Numbered from the stretch's first letter, positions 53,411 to 63,828 are shown. The stretch: 64,000 nt of DNA from Marinitoga sp. 1197 (GCF_001021165.1 NZ_AZAY01000015.1:33724-97723); one strand, 5' to 3'. A program made the numbers and translations. Notes: generated by a model from the sequence alone, not told the origin.

Positions 53411-53788
53411 ATGTTTAGAATACTATTAAAAGGAAAAATTCATAGAGCATCAGTTACAGAAAAAAATATTCATTATGAAGGTAGCGTTACAATCGATGAA
53501 GAATTAATGGAGCTTGCGAATATAGAAGAAAATGAATTAGTTCAAATAGTGGATATAAATAATGGTGCAAGATTTGAAACTTATGTTATAAAAGGAGAAA
53601 GAGGATCAAGGATAATAGGTTTAAATGGTGCAGCTGCAAGAATGGTGGAATTAGGGGATAAAGTTATTATTATGGCATATGGATTGTATTCTAAAGAAGA
53701 AAAAAGTAATCCGAAAATAGTTGTAGTAGATGATAAAAATAATCCAAAAATTCTAAAAAATCATGAAGAACCTAGAACGGAGTGCTAA
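53411..53788 (+). CDS. panD: aspartate 1-decarboxylase proenzyme
   Basis: Makes beta-alanine for pantothenate and CoA. The 125-residue proenzyme has the self-cleavage site Gly24-Ser25 (YEGSVTID), which creates the pyruvoyl group, and the [16 protein letters not shown] and [19 protein letters not shown] motifs. The C-terminus is extended by about 15 charged residues. The ATG at 53411 follows AGGAGG. It is the first gene of a run with tmcAL, a secreted amylase and priA. Confidence 0.96.
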   Translation: MFRILLKGKIHRASVTEKNIHYEGSVTIDEELMELANIEENELVQIVDINNGARFETYVIKGERGSRIIGLNGAAARMVELGDKVIIMAYGLYSKEEKSNPKIVVVDDKNNPKILKNHEEPRTEC

Positions 53789-53790
53789 AT

Positions 53791-55089
53791 TTGAAAGTAT
53801 TAGGGATAATCGTTGAATATAATCCATTCCATAATGGACATTTATATCACTTAAAAAAAGCTAAAGAGATGGTAAAACCTGACTTCACCATTGCGGTGAT
53901 GAGTGGAAATTTTGTTCAAAGAGGAGAACCAGCAATTCTAGATAAATTTGCTAGAACAGAAATTGCGCTTAATATGGGAATAGATATAGTTATCGAATTA
54001 CCTTTTGTGTATTCTATTCAAGATGCAAATGGTTTTGCATTGGGATCTATTGGGATTTTAGAAAGAACAAAAGTTGTGACAGATATAGTATTTGGGAGCG
54101 AATCAGCAGATATTGAAACATTAAATATTATTTCTGATATAATATATAAACAACCTGATAAGTTTAAAAATCTTTTAAAAAAATATTTAAAAGAAGGATA
54201 TTCTTTTCCGAATGCGAGAAAATACGCATTAATTCATTTTTTTGAAAAAAATAATATTTTAAAAAAAGAAAAAATTTTGGCTATTGAAAAATCTAATGAT
54301 ATATTAGGATTGGAATATTTAAAAGCATTAAAATATTATAATTCTAAAATAGTTCCACATGTGATACAGCGACAGGGGGCAAATTATAACGATAAAGAAT
54401 TTAAAGGTGATTTTTCCAGTGCTACAGCCATTAGAAAATTGTGGAAAGAAGAAATGTATGAATTAATAAAAAAATCAGTTCCACAGACAACATATGAAAT
54501 ATTAAAAAGAGAAGAGAATTTAGGTAAAGCTCCAATATTTATTGAAGATTATGAAATATCTTTACTATCTTTTTTAAGAACATTAAATAGGGATGATATT
54601 CAAGAAATTTTTGGAATTAATGAGGGTTTGGAACAAAGAATAATAGAAGCTGCAAAACAAAGTGCATCTATAATAGAATTTTACCGTTTAGTAAAAGCTA
54701 AAAGATTTACTTATACTAGAATAAAAAGAACACTCTTAAGTATTTATTTTAGATTAAAAAAAGATTTGATATATGATGCTAATAAATATGGTCCTCAATA
54801 TTTAAGAATTCTGGGTTTTACAAAAAAAGGAAGAAAATTATTATCAGTAATGAGAGAACAAATAACGTATCCAATAATTGTCACGCCATCAAATTATATT
54901 TCAATTATAAAAAATATAGAAAGGGATTTAGATAATAAACGCAAAAAATGGGATATAAAAAAGAATTTATATTTTAAAATGATAGAATATGATTTTAAGG
55001 CATCTAATGTATATTCAATGTATTATAAAAATAAAGAATTTTCTAGAGGGGAAATAGATAAAAAAGCAAAAATAATTATTCTTAAGTGA
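53791..55089 (+). CDS. tmcAL: tRNA(Met) cytidine acetate ligase
   Basis: Activates acetate with ATP and acetylates the wobble cytidine of elongator tRNA-Met. The 432-residue protein begins LGIIVEYNPFHNGHLYHL, with the nucleotidyltransferase HxGH motif, then MSGNFVQRGEPAILDKFAR and FVYSIQDANGFALGSI. The TTG at 53791 is the best start, 9 bases after GGAG. A GTG at 53782 would abut that site. The start overlaps the panD operon region, so it is co-transcribed. Confidence 0.94.
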   Translation: MKVLGIIVEYNPFHNGHLYHLKKAKEMVKPDFTIAVMSGNFVQRGEPAILDKFARTEIALNMGIDIVIELPFVYSIQDANGFALGSIGILERTKVVTDIVFGSESADIETLNIISDIIYKQPDKFKNLLKKYLKEGYSFPNARKYALIHFFEKNNILKKEKILAIEKSNDILGLEYLKALKYYNSKIVPHVIQRQGANYNDKEFKGDFSSATAIRKLWKEEMYELIKKSVPQTTYEILKREENLGKAPIFIEDYEISLLSFLRTLNRDDIQEIFGINEGLEQRIIEAAKQSASIIEFYRLVKAKRFTYTRIKRTLLSIYFRLKKDLIYDANKYGPQYLRILGFTKKGRKLLSVMREQITYPIIVTPSNYISIIKNIERDLDNKRKKWDIKKNLYFKMIEYDFKASNVYSMYYKNKEFSRGEIDKKAKIIILK

Positions 55090-55105
55090 TTGAAAGGGGT
55101 TTAAT

Positions 55106-57097
55106 ATGAAAAAAATTTTTATATTTATATTTTTAATATTAATTTTTACAATGTCATTTTCAATAAAAAGTGTTATATACTATACTGCAAGTGCTTCAAA
55201 TGTTTCAATAATAGGTGATTTTTCAGATGAACCTATTCAAATGGAAAAAACAAATACGGGATTATGGAAAAAAAGTTTTGAATTAGAAGAAGGGGAATAT
55301 AAATATTTATTTTTAGTAGATGGAAATGAAATTCTGGATTATAAAAATACAAACACTGTTTATTCAAACGGAAAATTATATTCATTACTCATAATAAAAG
55401 AAGAAAAAACATATTACCCATCTATAGGTGATGGAAAAGTTGGGGTTATAAAGCACGAAAAAGAAAGAAAATATATAAATCCAGTAAAACCTGGAGATAT
55501 TTATTTATCAATAGAAGTACAAAAAAAAGATATTGAAGATGTATATTTTGTTGGTAATGCGAAAGTTATAAAAAAAGAGAAATTAACATTTGATAAAACA
55601 GAATTATATAGATTCCATGTAAAAACACCTGCTAATGTATTGAGATATAAGTTTATTATAAAAGATGGTGAAAATAGTATCGAATATCCTAATTTAGATT
55701 ATTTTGAATTTGATTTTAATAAACCAATAATAAAATATTTTGATGTACCAGATTGGACAAAAGGTAGAATATATTATCAAATATTTCCTGAAAGATTTAG
55801 AAATGGAGATAAAACAAATGATCCAACATATACATATGAATGGTATGGTAATTATACATCATCATCATTAGGTTCTAATGGATTTTATGGTGGAGATTTA
55901 AAAGGTATTATAGAATCAATAGAATATTTAAAAAATTTAGGAATAGAGGCAATTTATTTAAATCCAATATTCGAATCAGTTTCTAGTCATAAATATGATA
56001 CTAAAGATTATTTAAGAATAGATTCACATTTTGGTGATGATAAAACATTTATCCAAATGGTTAAGGACTTAAAGAAAAACAATATAAAAATAATTCTTGA
56101 TGGAGTTTTTAACCATACAGGTGATGAATTTTTTGCCATGCAGGATATATTTAGAAATCAAAAAAGATCTAAGTACTTAGATTGGTATTTTATAAAGAAA
56201 TTTCCAGTTACAAAGTCTGCAGATAGCTATGAATCATGGTGGGGATATGCTGACCTTCCTAAATTAAACTTAGAAAATCCTGAAGTAAAAGCTTACATTA
56301 CCACTGTCTTAGGAAAATGGATGGAATATGGCATTGATGGTTGGAGATTAGATGCAGTAGATCAAGTGAAAAATTCATTCTGGGAAAATTTCTTTTATCC
56401 TATAGTAAAAGGGATAAATGAAAATGCTGTTATTAGTGGTGAATACTGGAAAGATTCTACTCAATATTTTGAAAAACCAGCTTTTGATACTGTTATGAAT
56501 TATTTGTTTAGAGATGCAGCTTTGGGATATGCAAAAGGTGGAAGTGCTTATAATTTTGTAAAAAACACAAATGCTTATTTAGAAAAGTATCCGCCACAAA
56601 TAATTCATACATTATGGAATTTATTAGATAGTCATGATACACCAAGAGCAATTACAGAATTAAATGATGATATTGATAAATTTAAAATAGCAGTTGGTAT
56701 TCAAATGACCTTTGTTGGAGCGCCAGTTATATATTATGGAGATGAAATAGGGCTAACAGGTGAAAGAGATCCTTGGTGTAGAAAACCATTTCCATGGGAT
56801 GAAGAATTTTGGAATATGGATATATATAATTACTATAAATCTCTTATAAAACTTAGAAAAGAACATGAAGCATTAAGATATGGAGAATATGAAGTAATAA
56901 AAACAAAATTGGGAGCTTTGGTATATAGAAGATATACTGAAAATGATGAAGTAATTGTAATATCCAATTCAAGAAAAATACCTGTAAAAGCAAATATAGA
57001 ACTAAATGGGAATTATATAGATTATTTTACAGGAGAAAAAATAAAAACAATTGAAAAAATATCAGGATTAACATTTAGAATATTAATAAGGCAGTGA
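55106..57097 (+). CDS. secreted alpha-amylase/neopullulanase-type GH13 enzyme
   Basis: An exported maltodextrin-degrading enzyme, 663 residues. A signal peptide (residues 1-18) is followed by an N-terminal E-set/CBM48-like domain (SNVSIIGDFSD, residues 31-41; LEEGEYKYLFLVDG), a second beta domain, then a GH13 barrel. The catalytic residues are Asp416 (GWRLDAVDQ), Glu446 (ISGEYWKD) and Asp511 (LLDSHDTPR). It ends with a C-terminal beta domain. AAAGGGG precedes the ATG. It probably hydrolyses alpha-glucans outside the cytoplasmic membrane. Pullulanase, amylase or cyclomaltodextrinase cannot be separated. Confidence 0.92.
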   Translation: MKKIFIFIFLILIFTMSFSIKSVIYYTASASNVSIIGDFSDEPIQMEKTNTGLWKKSFELEEGEYKYLFLVDGNEILDYKNTNTVYSNGKLYSLLIIKEEKTYYPSIGDGKVGVIKHEKERKYINPVKPGDIYLSIEVQKKDIEDVYFVGNAKVIKKEKLTFDKTELYRFHVKTPANVLRYKFIIKDGENSIEYPNLDYFEFDFNKPIIKYFDVPDWTKGRIYYQIFPERFRNGDKTNDPTYTYEWYGNYTSSSLGSNGFYGGDLKGIIESIEYLKNLGIEAIYLNPIFESVSSHKYDTKDYLRIDSHFGDDKTFIQMVKDLKKNNIKIILDGVFNHTGDEFFAMQDIFRNQKRSKYLDWYFIKKFPVTKSADSYESWWGYADLPKLNLENPEVKAYITTVLGKWMEYGIDGWRLDAVDQVKNSFWENFFYPIVKGINENAVISGEYWKDSTQYFEKPAFDTVMNYLFRDAALGYAKGGSAYNFVKNTNAYLEKYPPQIIHTLWNLLDSHDTPRAITELNDDIDKFKIAVGIQMTFVGAPVIYYGDEIGLTGERDPWCRKPFPWDEEFWNMDIYNYYKSLIKLRKEHEALRYGEYEVIKTKLGALVYRRYTENDEVIVISNSRKIPVKANIELNGNYIDYFTGEKIKTIEKISGLTFRILIRQ

Positions 57098-57101
57098 TCA
57101 T

Positions 57102-59396
57102 ATGTATTATTATGAAATAGCGGTTTTTGGAACATACACGTACAATACATTTACATATTCTTATGAAGAAAAATTAGCACCTGGCCAAAGGGTGCTAATT
57201 GATTTTAGAAATCAACAAAAATTAGGTGTAATTATTTCAGAAACAGATGAAAAAAATTATAAAGTAAAAGAAATAGAATTGGTTGTGGATTATAAACCGT
57301 TGATAAAAAATGAACATATAGAATTAATAAAAAATGCATCAAAAAAATTTCTTGTTCCTATAAGCGAAATGGGGAAATTAATATTTCCTCCGGCTTCTTC
57401 TGATAAGATAAAAATAAAAATAATACCTAAATCCCCTTTGTCTAATATGGAAAAACCTATATTTTTAAATGAGTATTATAGAAAATTCAAAACTAAAAAT
57501 GCGGCAAATAAAGTATTAAAAAAAATGATAAAAGAAAACCTTGTTGAATTGAATATACATATAAAGAAAGAATTAAAAAAGAAAAGAAAAGTTGTTATAT
57601 TGAAAAAAAATATAATTGAAGTATTAAATGAAAAAATATCCAATAGCGGTATAAAGGTTGTAAATTATATTAATGAAAAAAATAATAAAATATATGAAAA
57701 TGAACTATATGAACAAAAAATAATTTCGCGATCTTCTACAGTTTTAAAAACATTAATAAAAAAAGGAATTATAGAAATTATTGATGAAGAAGAGATAAAC
57801 GAAAAACCGTTTATAGTAGAACTTACAGATAAACAGAAAGAATTGAAAGAAAATATACTAAAAAATAAAGATGAAATCGATCTTTTATATGGTGTAACTG
57901 GAAGTGGAAAAACAGAGATATTTTTCGAAGTTATGGAAAAATATTTGATTAAGAATAAAAAAATAATGATTATAATACCAGAGATTTCATTAACGCCACA
58001 ATTTGTTTCTCGTATAAAAAAAAGATTTCCAGCTAAAAATATAGGTGTGTATCATTCAAGTATAAATAGTTCTATAAGAACAAAAACCTGGTATGATGCT
58101 GTAAATGGAAATATCGATATTATTATTGGAACAAGGAGTGCTGTTTGGATTCCGTTAAAAGATCTTGGAATGATAATAATAGATGAAGAACATGATCAAT
58201 CACTATATCAATTTGATCAGATTTCATATGATGCTGTGGAAATAGCATATTTAAGAGCAAAAATAGAAAAAATAAAATTAATATTATCCTCAGCAACGCC
58301 AACATTGAGAGAAATGAAGAAAGCATATGAAGAGGAAATTAATCTTTTAGAATTAAAAGAAAGAGTTTTTACAGAAATGCCAGATATTGAAGTCATTGAC
58401 TTGAAAAAAGAAGAAAAGGTAAGCTGGATCTTTACTAAAAAAGTTTTAGAGGAAATAAATAAAATCTTAAAAAATAATAAAAAAGTACTTATTTTTTCTC
58501 CAACTAAAGGATATGCAAATTATTTAATATGTACAAATTGTGGAAATGTTTTAAAATGCGACAATTGTGATGTGTCTTATACGTATCACCGCTATGAAAA
58601 TAAGTTAAAATGCCATTATTGTGGTATAGAAAAAAAGGTTCCAAATTCATGTCCGGTATGTGGAAATCCAGAATTACAACTTAGAGGGTATGGAACAGAA
58701 AGAGTGGTAAATGAGTTGTTGAAATTTTTTCCATCTAATAAGATTATTAGAATGGATAGAGAAGTAATAAAAACGCATGAAGAGTTAAATAAAGCTTTTG
58801 AAGAAATAAAAAAAGAAGGACCGGCTATAATCGTTGGAACTAAAATGATAACCAAAGGTCTTGATATAGAAGATATTAAATTGGTAGTAATTCTTGATAG
58901 CGATAGATATTTAAATTTCCCTGAATACACATCACAAGAACATACAGCTTCATTGTTAATTCAGGTTGCAGGTAGATCTGGGAGAAAAGAAAAAGGGAAA
59001 GTTTTACTTCAAACATTTAAATCTGAAAATGATTTTTTCAAATTTGTAAAAGAACATAATTATGATAAAATTGTTGAATTAGAATTAAAAAATAGGGAAA
59101 AATATAAATACCCACCATATTCAGAATTATTAATGATAATGTTTATGAATTTTGACGAGAAAAGGGCTTTAGAAGAAGCCAGAACATTTTATGAAAAATT
59201 ACAAAAAGAAAATTTAAATGAGAAAAATGTGGAAATATTAGAACCAACAGAACCATTGATTCCAAAATTACGTGGTCAATATAGATATCAGATAGTGATA
59301 AAAGGTAGTATAGATCATAAAAAGTTTTATAAAATTATAAGTAATTACAAAAAGAAAATGTATATATATGTAAATCCTCCAAGTACCTTATTATAA
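57102..59396 (+). CDS. priA: primosomal replication restart helicase PriA
   Basis: Restarts stalled replication forks. The 764-residue protein has the N-terminal 3'-DNA-binding domain, the helicase with Walker A GVTGSGKTE and DEEH box, and the zinc module with eight cysteines (CTNCGNVLKCDNCD...CHYCG...CPVCGN). RGYGTERV follows, and motif VI is QVAGRSGRKEKGKVLLQT. The ATG follows GCAGTGATC directly after the amylase stop, so it is coupled by position, with no functional link. It ends at a bidirectional terminator. Confidence 0.97.
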   Translation: MYYYEIAVFGTYTYNTFTYSYEEKLAPGQRVLIDFRNQQKLGVIISETDEKNYKVKEIELVVDYKPLIKNEHIELIKNASKKFLVPISEMGKLIFPPASSDKIKIKIIPKSPLSNMEKPIFLNEYYRKFKTKNAANKVLKKMIKENLVELNIHIKKELKKKRKVVILKKNIIEVLNEKISNSGIKVVNYINEKNNKIYENELYEQKIISRSSTVLKTLIKKGIIEIIDEEEINEKPFIVELTDKQKELKENILKNKDEIDLLYGVTGSGKTEIFFEVMEKYLIKNKKIMIIIPEISLTPQFVSRIKKRFPAKNIGVYHSSINSSIRTKTWYDAVNGNIDIIIGTRSAVWIPLKDLGMIIIDEEHDQSLYQFDQISYDAVEIAYLRAKIEKIKLILSSATPTLREMKKAYEEEINLLELKERVFTEMPDIEVIDLKKEEKVSWIFTKKVLEEINKILKNNKKVLIFSPTKGYANYLICTNCGNVLKCDNCDVSYTYHRYENKLKCHYCGIEKKVPNSCPVCGNPELQLRGYGTERVVNELLKFFPSNKIIRMDREVIKTHEELNKAFEEIKKEGPAIIVGTKMITKGLDIEDIKLVVILDSDRYLNFPEYTSQEHTASLLIQVAGRSGRKEKGKVLLQTFKSENDFFKFVKEHNYDKIVELELKNREKYKYPPYSELLMIMFMNFDEKRALEEARTFYEKLQKENLNEKNVEILEPTEPLIPKLRGQYRYQIVIKGSIDHKKFYKIISNYKKKMYIYVNPPSTLL

Positions 59397-59424
59397 AATA
59401 AAAGCCCATGTGGGCTTTTATTTT
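59395..59424. terminator. bidirectional terminator between converging genes
   Basis: A 14-bp perfect stem AAAATAAAAGCCCA with TGGGCTTTTATTTT and a two-base loop. The stops of priA and the thermonuclease gene both lie inside it. Confidence 0.93.
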
Positions 59425-60239
59425 ATAACTTTAAATTCAAATTCAGATCGAGCTAAAATTTCATAAATTCCATTATCTTTCCAAACTTCACCATATACTT
59501 CTATCTCTTTATTATCAAGATCATATATATTTAAATTTTTAAAAAAAGCTTTATATTCATCACATCTAATAGTTATATATACTTTATTATTTTCTGAGTA
59601 AATATGGTAAAAGGAACCAGAACGCGAAATACTTTTAACTTTAAAACGAACCCATCTAATCTTTCCAATATCAGAATCAGAAAGATCATTTTCATAAATT
59701 TTTCTGTTATCATCGTCAAAAAATTGGAAAATTCCTTTTCTGTTTTCATAAGCATATTTATAAGCTTCAATAAATTCATTCTTATGTTTCGAAGTGTCGG
59801 AATAAAATAAAGGTCTTGCAAGTCCGTTTTTTATAATTTCTTCGTTTAAAAAATGCATTTTTCCATCTTTACCTTTATAATAAACATAAGCTAATAATCT
59901 TCCATAATTTCCATATGAGTTAGAATCAAATTCCATATAAACATATGATTTTTTTGAATTTTCAGAATATATTTTATTTCTAACGAACCAATATGCTGTA
60001 TCTCCTAACTCTCCAATAGGTTTATCTCCACTATGTGTTTCGGGTGTATCTATTCCTATTAATCTAACGGAAGTTTCATCGCCATCATAATATACTTTTA
60101 TTGTGTCACCATCAATTACTTTGCTCACATAATAATTTTTTTCAATATAAGATTTATTAATTTGTGTTTGTTTTGAACAAGAAGTAATAAGAAGTAAAGA
60201 GATTAAAATACCAACAAATATATATAGTTTTTTTAACAT
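59418..60239 (-). CDS. thermonuclease (SNase-fold) lipoprotein
   Basis: A lipid-anchored nuclease of 273 residues (lipobox LLITSC, Cys21). The staphylococcal nuclease domain (about residues 38-185) has the catalytic set: IDGDTIKV, RLIGIDTPET with the Arg, Asp, Thr and Glu, and YGRLLAYVY with the second Arg. Residues 195-273 form an extra OB-like domain (RWVRFKVKSISR...EIEVYGEVWKDNGIYEI). It probably degrades extracellular DNA or RNA for nutrients. AGGAGG precedes the ATG. It is divergent from the barrel protein that follows. Confidence 0.93.
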   Translation of the reverse strand: MLKKLYIFVGILISLLLITSCSKQTQINKSYIEKNYYVSKVIDGDTIKVYYDGDETSVRLIGIDTPETHSGDKPIGELGDTAYWFVRNKIYSENSKKSYVYMEFDSNSYGNYGRLLAYVYYKGKDGKMHFLNEEIIKNGLARPLFYSDTSKHKNEFIEAYKYAYENRKGIFQFFDDDNRKIYENDLSDSDIGKIRWVRFKVKSISRSGSFYHIYSENNKVYITIRCDEYKAFFKNLNIYDLDNKEIEVYGEVWKDNGIYEILARSEFEFKVIK

Positions 60240-60397
60240 TTTAACATTCCTCCTAATAAAAAAATGTGATATAATGTCATGTTAAAGCCAAACTACTGAA
60301 TTATTATAACATAAAAAATGTAAAAATATACGTAACAAATGAAAATTATACTGAAATAAGTTGGTAAAAAACACATTCGATTTTAGGAGGGGTTTTT

Positions 60398-61549
60398 ATG
60401 AAAAAAGTATTAACGATCATGCTATTTGTTCTTATAAGTTTTATAACAATTTTTGGAGCTTTTAGTGGAACAAAATTTTCTGTATTAGGTATTTATACAA
60501 TGAATTTAGATGATTTAGACAATTTCATAGATGTATTTCCTATTGGTTATTTTGATATAGGATTAACTGATAATATTACACTGAGATTCAATGATTATTT
60601 AACTTTATCTTCATCAGCGCTTACATACGAGTTTAAAGATAATGAAACATTAAACTTTAAACTTCCAAGATACTATTATTTACAATATAGAGTTGGATAT
60701 GATACATTATTAATGATTGGAAAGTTCAAATTCAGAGATTATCCTTATGATTTAAGAAGAGATTTTTCTTTTAGAGTAGGAGGATTTAGGGATGATCTTG
60801 GTGACGAAAATTATACTTTAAACCCTATGAAAATGGCAATTGGTGGTTATATAAAACCAGTTGGGAAAATTAAAATAGGTGGAGCATGCAATTTAGAAGA
60901 TAGTTCGATTTATGCATATTTTGGTCTTGATGAAAGATATACTAAATATATGTTCTATATATCTCAGGATAATAAATATAACAAATTATCAGTATCATTT
61001 GCAGGGTATAATTCAATTAAATGGAATAGAAAATTAATAACACAATTATATTATGGTATAGGTTATGCTGTTGTGTCAGAAGTGCAATCAATATCAGAAA
61101 TAACCTCTAACATTAATGATTTAATTGAAATTTTACCAAATCCTAAAATGACTTTTGGTGGGAAAATAAATTATTATCCAGTATATTTAAAGGGCTTAAT
61201 ATATTACAGCATGGATAATGAAAATAAAAATTTATATTATCTTGACATTGATGCTGTAACAAATAATCCTCAAAACAAAACATGGTTATATGAATTAAGA
61301 GCAGGATATTATTTACCAAGACCATGGAAAATAGAATTTTTTGTCCAAGGAAATTCATTAGATGATGGAATATTGACAGATTACGTAACAAATTATGGAA
61401 TTAAAATAAACGGAGATAACATAACATTAACAGTTTCTGCTGAGGATATAAATGGAAGAGCAAGTGGGAATCAAAGAATGGTATTGAGTTTTACAACCTG
61501 GACAGATTTTGTGATAACAGAAAGATCATTAATGAATATTATATTTTAA
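60398..61549 (+). CDS. putative outer-membrane barrel protein
   Basis: An exported 383-residue protein with a signal peptide ending near FG-AF (residue 21). The rest is made of amphipathic strands rich in Tyr, Gly and Phe (LPRYYYLQYRVGY, FSFRVGGFRDD, KINYYPVYLKGLIYYS), a likely outer-sheath beta barrel. It ends in an aromatic residue (NIIF), as barrel proteins often do. I do not recognise a family. AGGAGGGG precedes the ATG. The OB-repeat lipoprotein follows 16 bases later, so the two likely work together. Confidence 0.7.
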   Translation: MKKVLTIMLFVLISFITIFGAFSGTKFSVLGIYTMNLDDLDNFIDVFPIGYFDIGLTDNITLRFNDYLTLSSSALTYEFKDNETLNFKLPRYYYLQYRVGYDTLLMIGKFKFRDYPYDLRRDFSFRVGGFRDDLGDENYTLNPMKMAIGGYIKPVGKIKIGGACNLEDSSIYAYFGLDERYTKYMFYISQDNKYNKLSVSFAGYNSIKWNRKLITQLYYGIGYAVVSEVQSISEITSNINDLIEILPNPKMTFGGKINYYPVYLKGLIYYSMDNENKNLYYLDIDAVTNNPQNKTWLYELRAGYYLPRPWKIEFFVQGNSLDDGILTDYVTNYGIKINGDNITLTVSAEDINGRASGNQRMVLSFTTWTDFVITERSLMNIIF

Positions 61550-61565
61550 ATAAGGGGGTAGTGGA

Positions 61566-62840
61566 ATGAAAAAGAGTTTGGTGTTTTTGTTGATATCTAT
61601 TTTGGGATTGTTTTTGTTGACAGGGTGTTTGGTAAAAGAGAATGTTGATGATGAATTAATAGCATTAAAAGATGGATTAGTTAAATTTAAGTCAGGGGAA
61701 ATTACAAAAATAAAAAGTAGTGGAGTTATAATAAATCTTTATAATAATACAAGCAAAAATTATACCAAAGCATATATTCAATCAGAAAATAGTGACGCAG
61801 GAGTATTATTATATTGGCAAGATTCTTCTATAAAAGATAAACTGACAGTTGGTGATTTGATAGAGTTTGAAGGTGCAATAAAAGTTTATAATGGTGAAAT
61901 TGAAATAAAACCTGATAATTATGAAGTAAAAGAACATAATAAAGATGTGACACCTAAAGCACTAACATCATCTTTATTAGAAAAATGGACTATTAATGGT
62001 GATGAAACAACACCTAATATGATATTAGTAACTACAGAAGGAACAGTATTAGAAATTGATTCTAAAACTGCAACATTGACAGTGGAAGATTTACAAACTA
62101 ACATAATAGCTTATTTATATTCTGGATTCTCAGGTGTATCTCAAGGAGATAAAATAAAAGTAACTGGTATTTTGAAATTATACAAAGGTGAATGGGAAAT
62201 TGCTTTGATATCTAATGATGATTATGAGATGTTGTATGATTATGTTGCTCCAGCAGAAGTTAATTATTCTGGAATAGCAGAAATAAAAAGTGAAATTGTA
62301 AATGGGACAACAGAATTTACAGATATTGAAGGTATTGTTGTGTATAAAAGTGGTTCTGTTGCGGTTATTAATGATGCAACGACAGGTATTTATATAAAAG
62401 AAGGTATGGATAATGTTTCAATTGGTGATCAAATAACTTTCGATGCAACAGGTTATCTTGATACAAATAATGGAAATATTAGATTGAAAGAACCAACAAA
62501 TATATTTAAAGTAAGTTTCAATAATGAAATAAAAACTTTTGAATTAAATGCGGATTTAAGTTCAAAAACCGATTGGACAGATTTTGTAATATGGGGTTAT
62601 AAACTGGTAAAAGTAAAAGGTAGTTTATCCCCTAATGATAATTATACGTATAATTTGGAATATAATTTAACAGATAATACTACTGCAAATATATTAGTTT
62701 ATTCAAAAAATACAGTTGATGCTGCGAATGGTGGAACAGCAATTACATCATCAAAAGATGCAACTATAACTGGTTATTTAGCAAAATATAAAGGTACATG
62801 GCAGATATATTTAAGAGATGAAAATGATGTGGAATTTTAA
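61566..62840 (+). CDS. lipoprotein with four OB-like repeats
   Basis: An exported lipoprotein of 424 residues (lipobox LLTGC, Cys21). The mature chain consists of about four OB-like modules of 80-95 residues. They share the pattern L-x-V-G-D-x-I-x-F-x-G...L-x-x-Y-x-G-x-x-x-I, for instance LTVGDLIEFEGAIKVYNGEIEI and ISQGDKIKVTGILKLYKGEWEI. OB folds of this type sit beside nucleases such as YhcR and usually bind DNA or RNA. No catalytic residues are seen. AGGGGGTAG precedes the ATG. A terminator separates it from the next lipoprotein. Confidence 0.75.
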   Translation: MKKSLVFLLISILGLFLLTGCLVKENVDDELIALKDGLVKFKSGEITKIKSSGVIINLYNNTSKNYTKAYIQSENSDAGVLLYWQDSSIKDKLTVGDLIEFEGAIKVYNGEIEIKPDNYEVKEHNKDVTPKALTSSLLEKWTINGDETTPNMILVTTEGTVLEIDSKTATLTVEDLQTNIIAYLYSGFSGVSQGDKIKVTGILKLYKGEWEIALISNDDYEMLYDYVAPAEVNYSGIAEIKSEIVNGTTEFTDIEGIVVYKSGSVAVINDATTGIYIKEGMDNVSIGDQITFDATGYLDTNNGNIRLKEPTNIFKVSFNNEIKTFELNADLSSKTDWTDFVIWGYKLVKVKGSLSPNDNYTYNLEYNLTDNTTANILVYSKNTVDAANGGTAITSSKDATITGYLAKYKGTWQIYLRDENDVEF

Positions 62841-62844
62841 ATTT

Positions 62845-62874
62845 GAAGAAAGCCCATTTGGGCTTTCTTTTTTG
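62845..62874 (+). terminator. terminator between two lipoprotein genes
   Basis: AAGAAAGCCC and GGGCTTTCTT form a stem around ATTT, followed by T residues. Confidence 0.9.
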
Positions 62875-62893
62875 AAAAAATAGGAGGTAAAAA

Positions 62894-63763
62894 ATGAAAA
62901 AGACATTTTATTTATTGTTCGTTTTGGTTATTGTATTATTCCTATTTTCAGGGTGTATTATAGAAGATAGAATTAATAGATTAGATAAAATTTTCAATAA
63001 TGAAGCTATTCTTTTTGATAATGCGCATTCACAAACTGCAGGTAATGCTGATTGGACTATTAGAGGTGGATTTTCTGATTTTGCTGATGATTTAAAAAAT
63101 CGCGGAGCTAATGTTAATGAATGGGGTAATGATGAATATGGAAGTAATCAAAGAGATGATGACATGCCTATTACTTATGAAATAATATCAAAATATAAAG
63201 TATATGTAATACCAGAACCAAATATTCCTTTTACAAAAGATGAACAAAATGCAATAATAAAGTATATTGAAAATGGAGGAAGTGTTTTCTTCATTGCTGA
63301 TCATATTGGTGCAGATAGAAATAATGATGGATGGGATGCAATAGAAATATTCAACGGATTTTTGAAAGAGAAACATATAATAGAAACTAAGGAAATATAT
63401 TCAGATGATTTTGTTGGAAGATTAGGCTTTAGATTTAGAGAAAAACAATATTCTGAAAGCCCTATAGTGAAGATGAAAGAGCATGAGATAACTAAAGGAA
63501 TAAATAAAACAGGTGCTTGGGCTGGGACATCGGAATATATAATTGATAATGAAAATATAAGTGGAATTATTTATTATAGTGAAGAAACATGGGGAGCTTA
63601 TGTGATTGCCGGAAAATATGGAAGTGGTAAATTTGTTGCTATAGGTGATTCATCACCAATTGATGATGGAACAGGAACACCGGGAGATAAATTATATGAT
63701 GGTTATTATTATGGAGATAATAGAGAATTAATGATAAATATTATAAAATGGTTGGTGAAATGA
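62894..63763 (+). CDS. lipoprotein with an amidotransferase-like (GldG/DUF4350-type) fold
   Basis: An exported lipoprotein of 289 residues (lipobox FSGC, Cys21). After a linker the chain reads ILFDNAHSQTAGNADWTIRGGFSDFADDL, then YVIPEPNIPFTKDEQNAI and ENGGSVFFIADHIGADRNNDGWD. This is the alternating beta-alpha pattern of the class I glutamine-amidotransferase fold. No Cys-His-Glu triad is visible, so it is probably non-catalytic in that sense. Similar domains are joined to OB repeats in some extracellular nuclease proteins. AGGAGG precedes the ATG. It is the last protein gene before the rRNA operon. Confidence 0.75.
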   Translation: MKKTFYLLFVLVIVLFLFSGCIIEDRINRLDKIFNNEAILFDNAHSQTAGNADWTIRGGFSDFADDLKNRGANVNEWGNDEYGSNQRDDDMPITYEIISKYKVYVIPEPNIPFTKDEQNAIIKYIENGGSVFFIADHIGADRNNDGWDAIEIFNGFLKEKHIIETKEIYSDDFVGRLGFRFREKQYSESPIVKMKEHEITKGINKTGAWAGTSEYIIDNENISGIIYYSEETWGAYVIAGKYGSGKFVAIGDSSPIDDGTGTPGDKLYDGYYYGDNRELMINIIKWLVK

Positions 63764-63828
63764 AACACAGTAATAAAGCTAATTCTGGTGAATTCACTAA
63801 CGATTAACAAAATTAACAGTATTGTAAG

